Shown here piece by piece: positions 1 through 6,914 of a stretch of DNA of 7,200 nucleotides. Within the stretch, counting starts at the first letter, position 1. Every line of letters begins with the position of its first letter. The position numbers and the translations under genes are program-made. A model generated the notes under the pieces. It was not told the origin of the DNA. It saw only the letters and a list, made by a program, of their open reading frames with translations, and ran no database searches. The stretch comes from Candidatus Eiseniibacteriota bacterium (GTDB lineage Bacteria > Arandabacterota > Arandabacteria > Arandabacterales > Arandabacteraceae), in assembly GCA_030592245.1 (NCBI GenBank), contig JAUVJV010000107.1:1-7200 (forward strand), read 5' to 3'.

Positions 1-1
1 C

Positions 2-109
2 TACATCTGCGGCTACTCGATCTATACGAATCCGAAAGAAATCCGCCGGCTGATCGGCTACATGCCCGACTTCTTCGGCGTCTACGACGACATGAAGGTG
101 ATCGAGCTG
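2..109 (+). pseudogene. ABC transporter ATPase, internal fragment (5' end outside window, 3' part missing)
   Basis: The frame beginning at base 2 encodes about 35 residues that read as the segment between Walker A and the signature motif of an ABC-2/Nat-type ATP-binding protein. An NPKEIRR stretch is followed by IGYMPDFFGVYDDMKV, the Q-loop region of a subfamily in which the usual Gln is replaced by Asp. Third codon positions in this frame are nearly all G or C, as expected for real coding. Family members normally continue with a V-W-E-Y-L-type helix, then signature, Walker B and H-loop. None of these follows. The frame stays open to base 415, but after about base 109 it is out of phase with the membrane protein that clearly occupies the DNA. 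The fragment cannot be functional as it stands. It is either a truncated relic or one side of a join between unrelated sequences. Walker A would lie before base 1. Confidence 0.75.
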
Positions 110-114
110 GAGGG
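98..114. other. probable junction between ABC ATPase fragment and glycan operon
   Basis: Coding similarity to the ABC ATPase family ends at about the valine codon at 98 (at most a few codons later). Good coding character then moves to another frame, that of the PF03706 gene. No insertion-sequence end, direct repeat or tRNA lies at the boundary. The exact breakpoint cannot be fixed by eye because a V-x-E match could carry the ABC similarity to about base 106 by chance. Confidence 0.5.
109..114 (+). promoter_or_regulatory. Shine-Dalgarno GGAGGG that argues for a CTG start at 123
   Basis: GGAGGG is followed after 8 nt by CTG at 123, in frame with the PF03706 protein. No ATG, GTG or TTG exists in that frame between the upstream in-frame TGA (99-101) and the TTG at 210. 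A TGA at 118-120 in a third frame could be the stop of the native upstream gene, which would place this site inside the end of that gene, as is usual in this operon. Confidence 0.45.
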
Positions 115-122
115 TACTGACT

Positions 123-1172
123 CTGAGCGCAAGAAGCTTCTTCGGCCGGCTGGCCGGGCTGTTACACACGCGGAACGCACGTATCGTAATCAGCGCCGGC
201 CTGATCGCATTGATCCTGTTCAAACTCGACATGTCCAGGACCCTGGATACGCTCCTGTCGGTACGATGGGACTACTTGGTGGCCGCGCTGGCGACATTCG
301 CCGCATCCCTGGTGCTCGGCAATGTCCAATGGGTAAAACTGCTCTCGCTTCAGGGCATCGTGCTGCCCTTCAGGCAAACGCTTTCATTCTACTTCGTCGG
401 CGCCTTTTTCAATAACTTCCTTCCCGCCAATATCGGCGGGGACATTGTGCGCGTCTACGACATCTACAGGGAGTCCCGGATGCCCCACCAGGCCATAGCC
501 GCTACCGTCACGGACCGGCTCTTCGGCATGGTAGCTCTGGGCCTGCTGGCCATGCCCGCTGGGCTTTATGTAGCCTTAAGGTACCAGGCGCTGGGGCTGG
601 AGAGGGCCTTCGGTCTGTGGAGCCTGGCCATAGTGGTGGCCTTCATGATAATACTTGCCTTGAGCTGCCTCCTGATCTTCAGCAGGCGCCTGGCCCGGGC
701 GGTGGAAAGGGTCGTGCGCCCCCTGCTGATTCGCGGGACCCGTGATCGCTTCAAGCGCGTCTACGAGTCTTTCTATTCCTATCGCGCCAACATGGCGAGT
801 CTTCCCGCGGTGCTCGCCATTGCAGTCGTTGTGCAAGCCCTGCGGGTTCTGGTGCATTTCGAGGTGTCGGAAGCCATGGGCCTGGGCATACCGCTCATCT
901 ATTTCTTCCTTTTCGTTCCCGTTATTGCTATCTTCATAGCATTGCCGATATCGATTGGCGGCCTTGGGGTGAGGGAAGGGTTGGGGATTTTCTTTTTCTG
1001 CAAGGCGGTGCCGGCGCTCGGCAGCGAGCAGGCCTTCACGATGGGGTTTCTCGCTTATGTCGTGGGAGTTGTTGTGAGTCTTGCAGGGGGTGTGATATAT
1101 CTGGGCCGCGGCCTTGCACCGGGCCAGATTGAGAAAGAGTTTTCGGACGGGAGGCTATCTGATGCCGGTTGA
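123..1172 (+). CDS. PF03706 flippase-like membrane protein (UPF0104 / LPG-synthase TM-domain family), copy 1
   Basis: This is an integral membrane protein of about 349 residues if translation starts at CTG 123, or 320 from TTG 210. I prefer the earlier start because starting at 210 would cut the first membrane helix (IVISAGLIALILF) in half, and because the frame upstream has normal codon use and a good ribosome site. Family landmarks, numbered from 123: an N/IGGD loop (LPANIGGDIVR), a T-D-R-L-F motif with Asp131, and the signature P-I-S-I-G-G-L-G-V-R-E ending at Glu285. About eight hydrophobic segments are visible. The family includes the membrane domain of MprF and the C-terminal half of archaeal AglD, and is annotated as flippase-like; most members have no proven substrate. 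It lacks the soluble MprF synthase domain. It overlaps the DUF2723 gene by 11 nt, so the two are probably translated together. Likely role (inference): moving or handling a lipid-linked sugar or phospholipid. Family call is firm, start codon is not. Confidence 0.85.
   Translation: MSARSFFGRLAGLLHTRNARIVISAGLIALILFKLDMSRTLDTLLSVRWDYLVAALATFAASLVLGNVQWVKLLSLQGIVLPFRQTLSFYFVGAFFNNFLPANIGGDIVRVYDIYRESRMPHQAIAATVTDRLFGMVALGLLAMPAGLYVALRYQALGLERAFGLWSLAIVVAFMIILALSCLLIFSRRLARAVERVVRPLLIRGTRDRFKRVYESFYSYRANMASLPAVLAIAVVVQALRVLVHFEVSEAMGLGIPLIYFFLFVPVIAIFIALPISIGGLGVREGLGIFFFCKAVPALGSEQAFTMGFLAYVVGVVVSLAGGVIYLGRGLAPGQIEKEFSDGRLSDAG
1149..1154 (+). promoter_or_regulatory. Shine-Dalgarno GGGAGG fixing the DUF2723 start at 1162
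   Basis: GGGAGG lies 7 nt before ATG 1162, inside the end of the preceding gene. It selects ATG 1162 over the in-frame upstream TTG at 1114, whose extra 16 residues are basic and not family-like. Confidence 0.7.
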
Positions 1173-3522
1173 GGACAGGCACACCAAATGGAACCGAATC
1201 GTGGGTGCCCTGGTTTTCGTTGGAATCCTGGCGGGTTACCTGATCACAATATCTCCCACGGTATCGTTCTGGGATGCCGGGGAATTCATTGCCACATCGT
1301 ACATCATGGGGGTTCCCCATCCTCCCGGAACGCCGTTCTACGTGATTATGGGCCGGGTCTTCTCGATGCTCCCTTTCGGGGAAAGCGCGCTCGGTATCAA
1401 TTTCATGTCCGCGCTCTCAGGAGCTCTCGCCTGTCTGTTTCTCTACCTGATCACGGTCAAGGTGCTCGTGAGGTGGAGAGGCGTGCCACAGACCCTTAAT
1501 GACATGTTCACCGTTTACCTGGCGGCCGCGAGCGCTGCCGTCGCCGGGGGTTTTGCAGGGAGCTTCTGGGTCAATTCGATCGAAGCGGAAGTCTATTCCC
1601 CGAGCGCCTTCATCATGGCTTTTACCGTGTGGCTGATGATCAGGTGGTCGGAGCGCCACAGGGAGCCGGGCAGCCGCAACAGCCTGGTGCTCATATGCTA
1701 CCTCTTAGGCCTTTCCGTGGGGCTTCACCTGGGTACGGTGCTGGTGCTGCCGGCCTTTGTTCTCTTCGCGCTGCTCATCGACTATAGACTCTTTACCGAT
1801 GCGAAGTTCCTGATCTTCGTGGCCTTTGTGGGCCTCTTAGGAGTGAGTAATCACCTCTTCCTGCCCATAAGGTCGTCGCTCAACCCAGCCATCGATGAGG
1901 CCAACCCCGAGCACTGGGAAGCCTTCAAGGACTGCCTCTTAAGAAAGCAGTATAAGCCCATGACCCCGTTTGTCCGGCAGGCGCCCTGGTCTTTCCAGTT
2001 CGGCATGTTCTGGCGCTATTTCAAGGAGCAGTGGGCCGTCCAGGGCATGAGCTGGACCGGTCTCTTGATGCTGGCAGGGGCCGGTGGTGCGGTCATACAC
2101 TTCTTCAAGGAGAGAAGGACATTCGTGCTGCTGGGCTCGCTCTTTCTGATCATGAGCCTGGGCCTGGTAATCTACATGAACTTCACCGACCATGAGGTCA
2201 GGGAGCGCGATTACTTCTTCTCCCACGGCTTTTTCTTCTTCTGCGTCTGGATCGGAGTCGCATTCGCCTACCTGGCCGACCTGGTGGCGAAACGCGGGCG
2301 CCCGGGTCTCGTCGCACCCCTGTGCATCGGCCTGCTGGCCTTTACCTGCTCGTCGTACTACGTCAACTTCGAATCACACGACAGGAGCGGGGATTTCAAC
2401 GCGCATGACTATGCGTATAATATGCTGGCCACAGTCGATGATAACGGCCTGATATTCACCAACGGGGATAATGATACTTTCCCGCTCTGGTTCATCCAGG
2501 AGGTAAAGGGTTTCAGGAAGGACGTGAGGGTCCTCAACCTGAGCCTGCTCAATACCCCGTGGTATATCTGGCAGCTCAAGCATCTCGAGCCCAGGGTTCC
2601 CATGACCTTCTCGGACGAGGAGATCGCCAATCTCAGGCCTTACCGCGATCGTGAAGGCAAGATCGTGATGGTGAAGGACCTCGCCACCAAGAATATCATC
2701 GAGACGGCGGGTGAAGACCGGCCCATCTATTTCGCCGTCACCGTGGCAGACTATATGGGCTACGAGCGCAATCTCATGCTGGAAGGCCTCGCGTTTCGCC
2801 TGATGCCTCAAGAGGGCAGGAATCTCATAGACGTGGACGTGACCTTGAGCAACCTCTATCACCTTTATTCTTACCGCGGGCTCCTGCGGCCGGTGGATGA
2901 TCGGGTTGTCGTGACCGCACCGGACCTCAATGACATACCCGAGATGATCCGGGCGGAGGAGATCGACTTCGGTGAGCTGTACGAGTATGACACCGGCGTC
3001 TACAAGGACATCAACACCCGTAGGCTGGTCACCAACTACGCGGCGGCGCACCTGCGCCTCTGCATTCACTACATAGAGAGCCGGGAGTATGATAAGGCGA
3101 TCCGCGAGCTCGAACAGGCCATCACGATCGCGCCCGACTATGAAGGCTACAAGGATATCGCGGTGGCCACTTATGGCTACGCGGGAATGGTGGCCAAGGC
3201 GGAGAGCCTTGCGTTTCATTTCCTGGCCCAGCAGCCGCGCAACACCAACATACACATACAGCTCTTCAATGTTTACAGGCGCGCCAACATGAACGAAGAG
3301 GCCGAGGCCACGCTCCAGAGACTGATCAATGCGCGCCCCGACGATCCTGACGGGTATTCGCTTCTTTCGTCCTTTCACAGAGACAATGGTCAAAGTGATA
3401 AAGCAGCCGGCGTCATAAGGCAGTGGCTGACTCTGCACCCCGGTGACCGCTCCGCCATCAGACTCCTTGAGACCCTGGAAGAGGAGGCGAGGAGCGGGGG
3501 GGTCACTGAAGAAGGTTCATAG
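1162..3522 (+). CDS. DUF2723 (TMEM260-like) GT-C membrane glycosyltransferase candidate with C-terminal TPR domain
   Basis: A 786-residue protein in three parts. Residues 13-31 form the first membrane helix, followed by the family's first-loop motif S-P-T-V-S-F-W-D-A-G-E-F (Asp38, Glu41) and P-H-P-P-G-T-P at 52-58. The acidic pair in the first outer loop is where GT-C enzymes hold catalytic or metal-binding acids. About nine more hydrophobic segments run to residue 406, with the conserved V-R-E-R-D-Y-F-F around Asp350. A soluble domain follows, with N-G-D-N-D-T-F-P-L-W at 434-443 and an N-L-S-L-L-N-T motif typical of DUF2723. From about 624 to 780 there are several TPR-like helix pairs. Eukaryotic TMEM260, a protein O-mannosyltransferase, belongs to the DUF2723 family and also has a TPR tail. 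Transfer from a polyprenyl-phosphate sugar to a protein or glycan outside the membrane is therefore the best guess. The bacterial acceptor is unknown. The first gene overlaps it by 11 nt and the next follows after 8 nt. Confidence 0.9.
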   Translation: MPVEDRHTKWNRIVGALVFVGILAGYLITISPTVSFWDAGEFIATSYIMGVPHPPGTPFYVIMGRVFSMLPFGESALGINFMSALSGALACLFLYLITVKVLVRWRGVPQTLNDMFTVYLAAASAAVAGGFAGSFWVNSIEAEVYSPSAFIMAFTVWLMIRWSERHREPGSRNSLVLICYLLGLSVGLHLGTVLVLPAFVLFALLIDYRLFTDAKFLIFVAFVGLLGVSNHLFLPIRSSLNPAIDEANPEHWEAFKDCLLRKQYKPMTPFVRQAPWSFQFGMFWRYFKEQWAVQGMSWTGLLMLAGAGGAVIHFFKERRTFVLLGSLFLIMSLGLVIYMNFTDHEVRERDYFFSHGFFFFCVWIGVAFAYLADLVAKRGRPGLVAPLCIGLLAFTCSSYYVNFESHDRSGDFNAHDYAYNMLATVDDNGLIFTNGDNDTFPLWFIQEVKGFRKDVRVLNLSLLNTPWYIWQLKHLEPRVPMTFSDEEIANLRPYRDREGKIVMVKDLATKNIIETAGEDRPIYFAVTVADYMGYERNLMLEGLAFRLMPQEGRNLIDVDVTLSNLYHLYSYRGLLRPVDDRVVVTAPDLNDIPEMIRAEEIDFGELYEYDTGVYKDINTRRLVTNYAAAHLRLCIHYIESREYDKAIRELEQAITIAPDYEGYKDIAVATYGYAGMVAKAESLAFHFLAQQPRNTNIHIQLFNVYRRANMNEEAEATLQRLINARPDDPDGYSLLSSFHRDNGQSDKAAGVIRQWLTLHPGDRSAIRLLETLEEEARSGGVTEEGS
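3496..3502 (+). repeat. run of seven G near the 3' end of the DUF2723 gene
   Basis: Seven consecutive G bases encode Gly-Gly in the last ten codons of the DUF2723 protein. Loss of one base would skip the TAG at 3520-3522 and run the frame into the next gene. Only the last few residues would change, so functional weight is probably small. Confidence 0.6.
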
Positions 3523-3530
3523 GAACGCCG

Positions 3531-5198
3531 ATGCGACAGGTCATAGTCATTGGATTGGATGGCGCTACTTTCGATGTCCTACTTCCCCTGATCGATGAGG
3601 GCCGTCTCCCGAATCTTGAAAGCATAATGAAGACGGGAACCTGGGGCCGTCTGCGCACCGTTATTCCTCCCGGTACCGGACCGGCCTGGTCATCCATAGT
3701 GACCGGCCTGGATCCCAGCAATCACGGCGTCTTCGACCTGAGAGTGCGGGCGGATGATTCCTACAACCTCGCGTTTCTGAATGCGTCCTCCTTGAGGGCG
3801 CCGACGGTGTGGGACCTGGTCGGTGCATTCGACGGCAAGGTACTCGTGCTCAATGTGCCCATGACGTTTCCTCCCAGGAAGGTGAACGGCTGCATGATCA
3901 GCGGCCTCTTGACCCCCCTGGGCAGCGATAATTCGACCTATCCCGCAGACCTGATCCAGAAGATTCGCAAGATGTCACCCGGCTACACGATCGTACCCAT
4001 GCAAACCTATTCGCCCGGGCGCATGGAAGCATACATGGACGAGATGGAGAGGGTTGTGGATTCGAAGGCCGCCGTGGCCGCGGGCCTGATGAAGGAGCAC
4101 GGCTGGCAGTTCGCGATGCAGGTCTTCAACGAAACCGACTTTCTCCAACACGCGCTCTGGCATGTCATGGACCCCGGCCATCCAAGGCATGACGCCGGGG
4201 AGCATCAAGCGCATATCGGCAGGATCCACGACTTCTACAGCCGGGTCGACTCCGTGGTCGGAGATCTCATCGCCTCGGCGGGTGAGGAGGCGAGCGTGGT
4301 GGTGATCTCGGACCACGGGCACGGGCCGTTGCACGAGTTCATTCATGCCAACAACCTTTTCCTGAAGGCCGGTCTGATGAGGCCCAGGAAGCACCCCTGG
4401 TCGCGCCTCAAGTACCTGCTCCATAAGCTCGGGTTCACCCCGCTCAACGTTTACAGGATCGGGAGTTCCCTGGGGCTGGGAAAGCTCAGGATGGGGCTGC
4501 GTTGGACCAGCAAGGGGTACGGCCTCATGAGCAGGTTCTTCTTCTCCTTCTCGGACGTGGACTGGAAGCGGACTCAGGCTTATGCGATAAGCGGCGGCGT
4601 CTACGGTGGAGCTTTCGTGAATCTTAAGGGGAGGGAGCCCCTCGGAGCGGTGGAGCCCGGCCGTTATGATGAGGTGAGGACCAGGATCGCGGGGGTCCTC
4701 GAAGGGCTTCGTCACCCGGTGGACGGTGGGGCGATGATAAGCAAGGTCGTCAAAAGGGAGGAGATCTATTCGGGCAAGTTCCTCGAGGAAGCCCCGGATC
4801 TCTACTTCCTTCCCAGAGATCCGACGGTCGGGGTGTTCGGGGATTTCGAGTTTTCGTCAAACAAGGTGGTCGAGCCGGCTTCCTCCGCGATCTCGGCCCA
4901 GCACAGGATGGAAGGCATCTTCCTTGCGAAAGGCCCGGGCATCAGGCGGGGCGTGGAAGTGGAGGGCATAAGGGTGATCGATGTCGCCCCGTCCCTGATG
5001 TACATGATGGGTCTGCCGATTCCCAAAGGCCTGGACGGACAGCTTCCGGAAAGCGTGTTCATTCGAGAGGAGCTAAAGAAACGGCCCCCGGCCTATTTTG
5101 ACTTAGAAGACGTGATAACAGGGGCCGACGGAGAAAGGAAGTCGATGGAGGACGAGAGCGTCAAGCAGAGGCTGAAAGGCCTGGGTTACATCTCCTGA
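3531..5198 (+). CDS. AlkP-superfamily phosphohydrolase/phosphodiesterase, cytoplasmic (COG3379-like)
   Basis: A 555-residue soluble protein with no signal peptide or membrane helix. The N-terminus (VIVIGLDGATFD) supplies the first metal ligand, Asp10. P-P-G-T-G-P-A-W-S-S supplies the probable nucleophile, Thr49, followed by the family's T-G-x-x-P-x-x-H-G-V-F-D. N-E-T-D-F-L-Q-H gives Asp203 and His207, S-D-H-G-H-G gives Asp261 and His262, and A-Q-H-R-M gives His458. So the complete two-metal set of the alkaline phosphatase / type I phosphodiesterase superfamily appears present. The end, RLKGLGYIS, resembles a C-terminal tail common in these proteins. The start ATG 3531 has AGGA 6 nt upstream. 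The stop shares one base with the next start (TGATG). The family covers phosphomonoesterases, phosphodiesterases, phosphomutases and phosphotransferases, so the reaction cannot be named. Context suggests a phosphorylated sugar, nucleotide-sugar or lipid-linked intermediate on the cytoplasmic side (inference). Confidence 0.88.
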   Translation: MRQVIVIGLDGATFDVLLPLIDEGRLPNLESIMKTGTWGRLRTVIPPGTGPAWSSIVTGLDPSNHGVFDLRVRADDSYNLAFLNASSLRAPTVWDLVGAFDGKVLVLNVPMTFPPRKVNGCMISGLLTPLGSDNSTYPADLIQKIRKMSPGYTIVPMQTYSPGRMEAYMDEMERVVDSKAAVAAGLMKEHGWQFAMQVFNETDFLQHALWHVMDPGHPRHDAGEHQAHIGRIHDFYSRVDSVVGDLIASAGEEASVVVISDHGHGPLHEFIHANNLFLKAGLMRPRKHPWSRLKYLLHKLGFTPLNVYRIGSSLGLGKLRMGLRWTSKGYGLMSRFFFSFSDVDWKRTQAYAISGGVYGGAFVNLKGREPLGAVEPGRYDEVRTRIAGVLEGLRHPVDGGAMISKVVKREEIYSGKFLEEAPDLYFLPRDPTVGVFGDFEFSSNKVVEPASSAISAQHRMEGIFLAKGPGIRRGVEVEGIRVIDVAPSLMYMMGLPIPKGLDGQLPESVFIREELKKRPPAYFDLEDVITGADGERKSMEDESVKQRLKGLGYIS

Positions 5199-6184
5199 TG
5201 AGAGGCCTGTCGAAAAAGCACGCACTCTGGTTATTTGCGGCTCTTCTGATGGCCGCGTTTCTTTACTGGGGCCGGGAAGACCTGGGTAGGATCAAGGACA
5301 TTGATCCTATCTACGCAGTGTTGTGCTTTGGCTGTACGCTGGCCATGGCCGTGGTATCTGCGCTCAAGTGGAAGATGTGCATTCAGAGCACAGGCGGGGC
5401 CGGCAAGATCGGTTTCGGCACGCTGCTTTACTACTTCATGTTCGGCCGGACGGTGGGCCTGGTGCTGCCCATGGACATCAGCGACTTCGGCGTGAGAACC
5501 ATGTCGCTCAGGTTCCGTCATGACGTCTCAATCGGGAGAGCCTCCTACTCGGTTTACCTCGACCGTATCTTCGATGGGGTCGTGGCCGGGTTGCTCCTCG
5601 TACCATCGGTGCTCTATATCGTGGGGGCAATCGAGCCCCGGATGGGGATCGCCCTTTTCGGGGCCGCCTTCCTGGCAGGGCTTATCTGTTTTGCCTTCTT
5701 CGGAAGGCAGACAATGAAGGTGCTTGCCTTCGTCTTCCGGATCCTCTTCCGGGCCGTGTGCAAGATACCCTGGATCGGCAGGCGGGTTGAATTCGAGGCC
5801 GAGAGCAAGCTCCTGGAAGAAGTGGATCTCGGCGGGATAGCCGCCTGGCTCTTCCTGCTGAGCGGGCTCAAGTTCTTCTTCACCTCGATGAGGTTTGTCA
5901 CGATGGCGGCAGCGGTGGGACTGGCCCTGGGAGGTCTCAGGATTTTCATGTTTGTACCCGCGGCCCAGTTCGCTGCGCTTATTGCCCTTACCCCCGGCGG
6001 CCTCGGCATCGCCGACTGGTCGTGGTCGGGTCTTCTTCTCAAGATTGGAGCTGACAAGCACCTGATCGTGCCGTATCTTGTTTCACTGAGAATCGTGGTA
6101 TCTCTGTCCATCATCTTGATCGCAGGTCTGTCGTGGCTGGTCTTTAAGAGAGCCTCAGGAATGAAGGATAAGACAAGTGGGTGA
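5198..6184 (+). CDS. PF03706 flippase-like membrane protein, copy 2 (divergent)
   Basis: A 328-residue integral membrane protein aligning in pattern with the first gene of the operon. An N-terminal basic stretch and helix (residues 9-24) is followed by an L-P-M-D-I-S-D-F-G-V-R loop corresponding to the L-P-A-N-I-G-G-D loop of copy 1. Next come Y-L-D-R-I-F-D-G with Asp122, and T-P-G-G-L-G-I-A-D at 265-273 corresponding to the P-I-S-I-G-G-L-G-V-R-E of copy 1. Asp273 stands where copy 1 has Glu, and the preceding Arg is replaced by Ala. The I-G-G-D triad of the first loop is also altered, to I-S-D. The two copies share family motifs but little identity, so they are not a recent duplication. Start ATG 5198 shares one base with the upstream TGA and has no strong ribosome site, pointing to translational coupling. 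A short basic tail ends the protein. Role is probably lipid-linked substrate handling; which copy does what is unknown. Confidence 0.87.
   Translation: MRGLSKKHALWLFAALLMAAFLYWGREDLGRIKDIDPIYAVLCFGCTLAMAVVSALKWKMCIQSTGGAGKIGFGTLLYYFMFGRTVGLVLPMDISDFGVRTMSLRFRHDVSIGRASYSVYLDRIFDGVVAGLLLVPSVLYIVGAIEPRMGIALFGAAFLAGLICFAFFGRQTMKVLAFVFRILFRAVCKIPWIGRRVEFEAESKLLEEVDLGGIAAWLFLLSGLKFFFTSMRFVTMAAAVGLALGGLRIFMFVPAAQFAALIALTPGGLGIADWSWSGLLLKIGADKHLIVPYLVSLRIVVSLSIILIAGLSWLVFKRASGMKDKTSG
6164..6168 (+). promoter_or_regulatory. Shine-Dalgarno AAGGA supporting GTG start at 6177
   Basis: AAGGA lies 8 nt before GTG 6177, within the end of the preceding gene. No ATG lies close upstream in this frame, so the GTG is the best start. 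Confidence 0.6.
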
Positions 6185-6914
6185 GCAAGAACCGGACAAG
6201 GTCGCAGTCATCATCCCGGCCAGGAACGAGGAGCTCTCGATAGGGCCCGTTATTAAGGAAGTCAGGCGTCTGCACCCGGAGTTCGAAGTCGTGGTGATCG
6301 ATGACGCCTCCACCGACGGTACCTCCGATGTCGCCCTCGAGGCGGGCGCGACCGTGCTCAGTGCTCCGATCGGACTCGGGTACGGTGGGGCAGTGCATGT
6401 GGGACTCAAGTTCGCCCACGGCGGTGACTACGATCTGGTGGTCCTGATGGATGCCGACGGCCAGCATGACCCGGCCTATGTGGGGACGCTCATCAAGGGC
6501 GCCGAGAAGTATGACATGGTGATCGGATCGAGGTTCATGGGAGTGGAATCTTATGATATTCCCGCTGTCCGGCGGATCGGCATGTGGGTCTTCTCGCGGA
6601 TAGCCAGCGGCATCACGGGCCAGAGGATAAGCGACACAAGTTCGGGTTTCCAGGCGCTGAGGAGAAACGTGTTCAGCCTCTTCGCGCTGGGTTCCTACCC
6701 GGTTGATTTCCCCGATGCGGACACTATCATCTGGGTTGCCCGCCACGGTTTCACGGTGGGGGAAGTGGCGGTCAAGATGCACGCCAGGATGGCGGGAACG
6801 TCAATGATATCCGGTTTCGGGGCTTCACTGAAATACGCACTCAAGATGCCGCTTTCGATCCTGGTTACACTACTCAGGATCCCATCTTCGCAAAGAGAGG
6901 GGGAGGCGCCATGA
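6177..6914 (+). CDS. GT2 glycosyltransferase, dolichol/polyprenyl-phosphate sugar synthase type (DPM1-like)
   Basis: A 245-residue GT-A-fold enzyme. V-A-V-I-I-P-A-R-N-E-E (9-19) opens the nucleotide-binding half and V-I-D-D-A-S-T-D-G-T carries Asp42-Asp43. The metal-binding D-x-D region is M-D-A-D-G-Q-H-D (Asp92, Asp94, Asp98). It is followed by V-I-G-S-R-F and D-T-S-S-G-F-Q-A-L, both typical of the polyprenyl-phosphate mannosyl/glucosyltransferase branch. Family members move a sugar from GDP- or UDP-sugar to a polyprenyl phosphate at the inner face of the membrane. The length fits the DPM1-type core alone. Unlike ArnC or GtrB types it has no C-terminal membrane helices, only a mildly hydrophobic helix (PLSILVTLL) near residue 225. 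It starts with GTG, overlaps the flippase-like gene by 8 nt and shares ATGA with the DUF2304 gene. The membrane partner may supply the missing anchoring (inference). Sugar identity cannot be read from sequence. Confidence 0.92.
   Translation: MGEQEPDKVAVIIPARNEELSIGPVIKEVRRLHPEFEVVVIDDASTDGTSDVALEAGATVLSAPIGLGYGGAVHVGLKFAHGGDYDLVVLMDADGQHDPAYVGTLIKGAEKYDMVIGSRFMGVESYDIPAVRRIGMWVFSRIASGITGQRISDTSSGFQALRRNVFSLFALGSYPVDFPDADTIIWVARHGFTVGEVAVKMHARMAGTSMISGFGASLKYALKMPLSILVTLLRIPSSQREGEAP
6901..6906 (+). promoter_or_regulatory. ribosome site GGGAGG for the DUF2304 gene
   Basis: A purine-rich stretch ending in GGGAGG sits 4 nt before ATG 6911, inside the GT2 gene. The spacing is short, but the stretch also offers GAGAGG at 6895-6900 with 10 nt spacing. 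Confidence 0.5.

Noticed and set aside
143..160. GC-rich near-palindrome (GGCCGGCTGGCCGGGC) considered as terminator or operator
   Set aside because: It is imperfect, has no T-run, and lies inside the coding frame of the first PF03706 gene.
62..415. 117-residue plus-strand reading frame starting at ATG 62
   Set aside because: Its first part is the ABC ATPase fragment, and the rest is an out-of-phase reading of the PF03706 gene with no family pattern. It is not one real protein.
1114..1161. Upstream TTG extension of the DUF2723 protein
   Set aside because: The added residues are basic and unlike the family N-terminus, while ATG 1162 has a well-spaced GGGAGG.
2374..3438. 354-residue minus-strand open frame opposite the DUF2723 gene
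   Set aside because: It lies wholly antisense to a well-supported gene with clear family motifs. The long openness follows from G/C-biased third positions, and its sequence shows no recognisable domain.
3975..4715. 246-residue minus-strand open frame opposite the AlkP gene
   Set aside because: Antisense shadow of a gene whose catalytic residues are all in the plus frame. It is rich in Pro, His and Arg, as expected for a shadow frame.
5528..6114. Two overlapping minus-strand open frames opposite the second PF03706 gene
   Set aside because: Both are low-complexity Pro/Arg/Glu-rich antisense readings of membrane helices.
6144..6782. 212-residue minus-strand open frame opposite the GT2 gene
   Set aside because: Complementary shadow of the conserved GT2 motifs, with no plausible start signal or domain.
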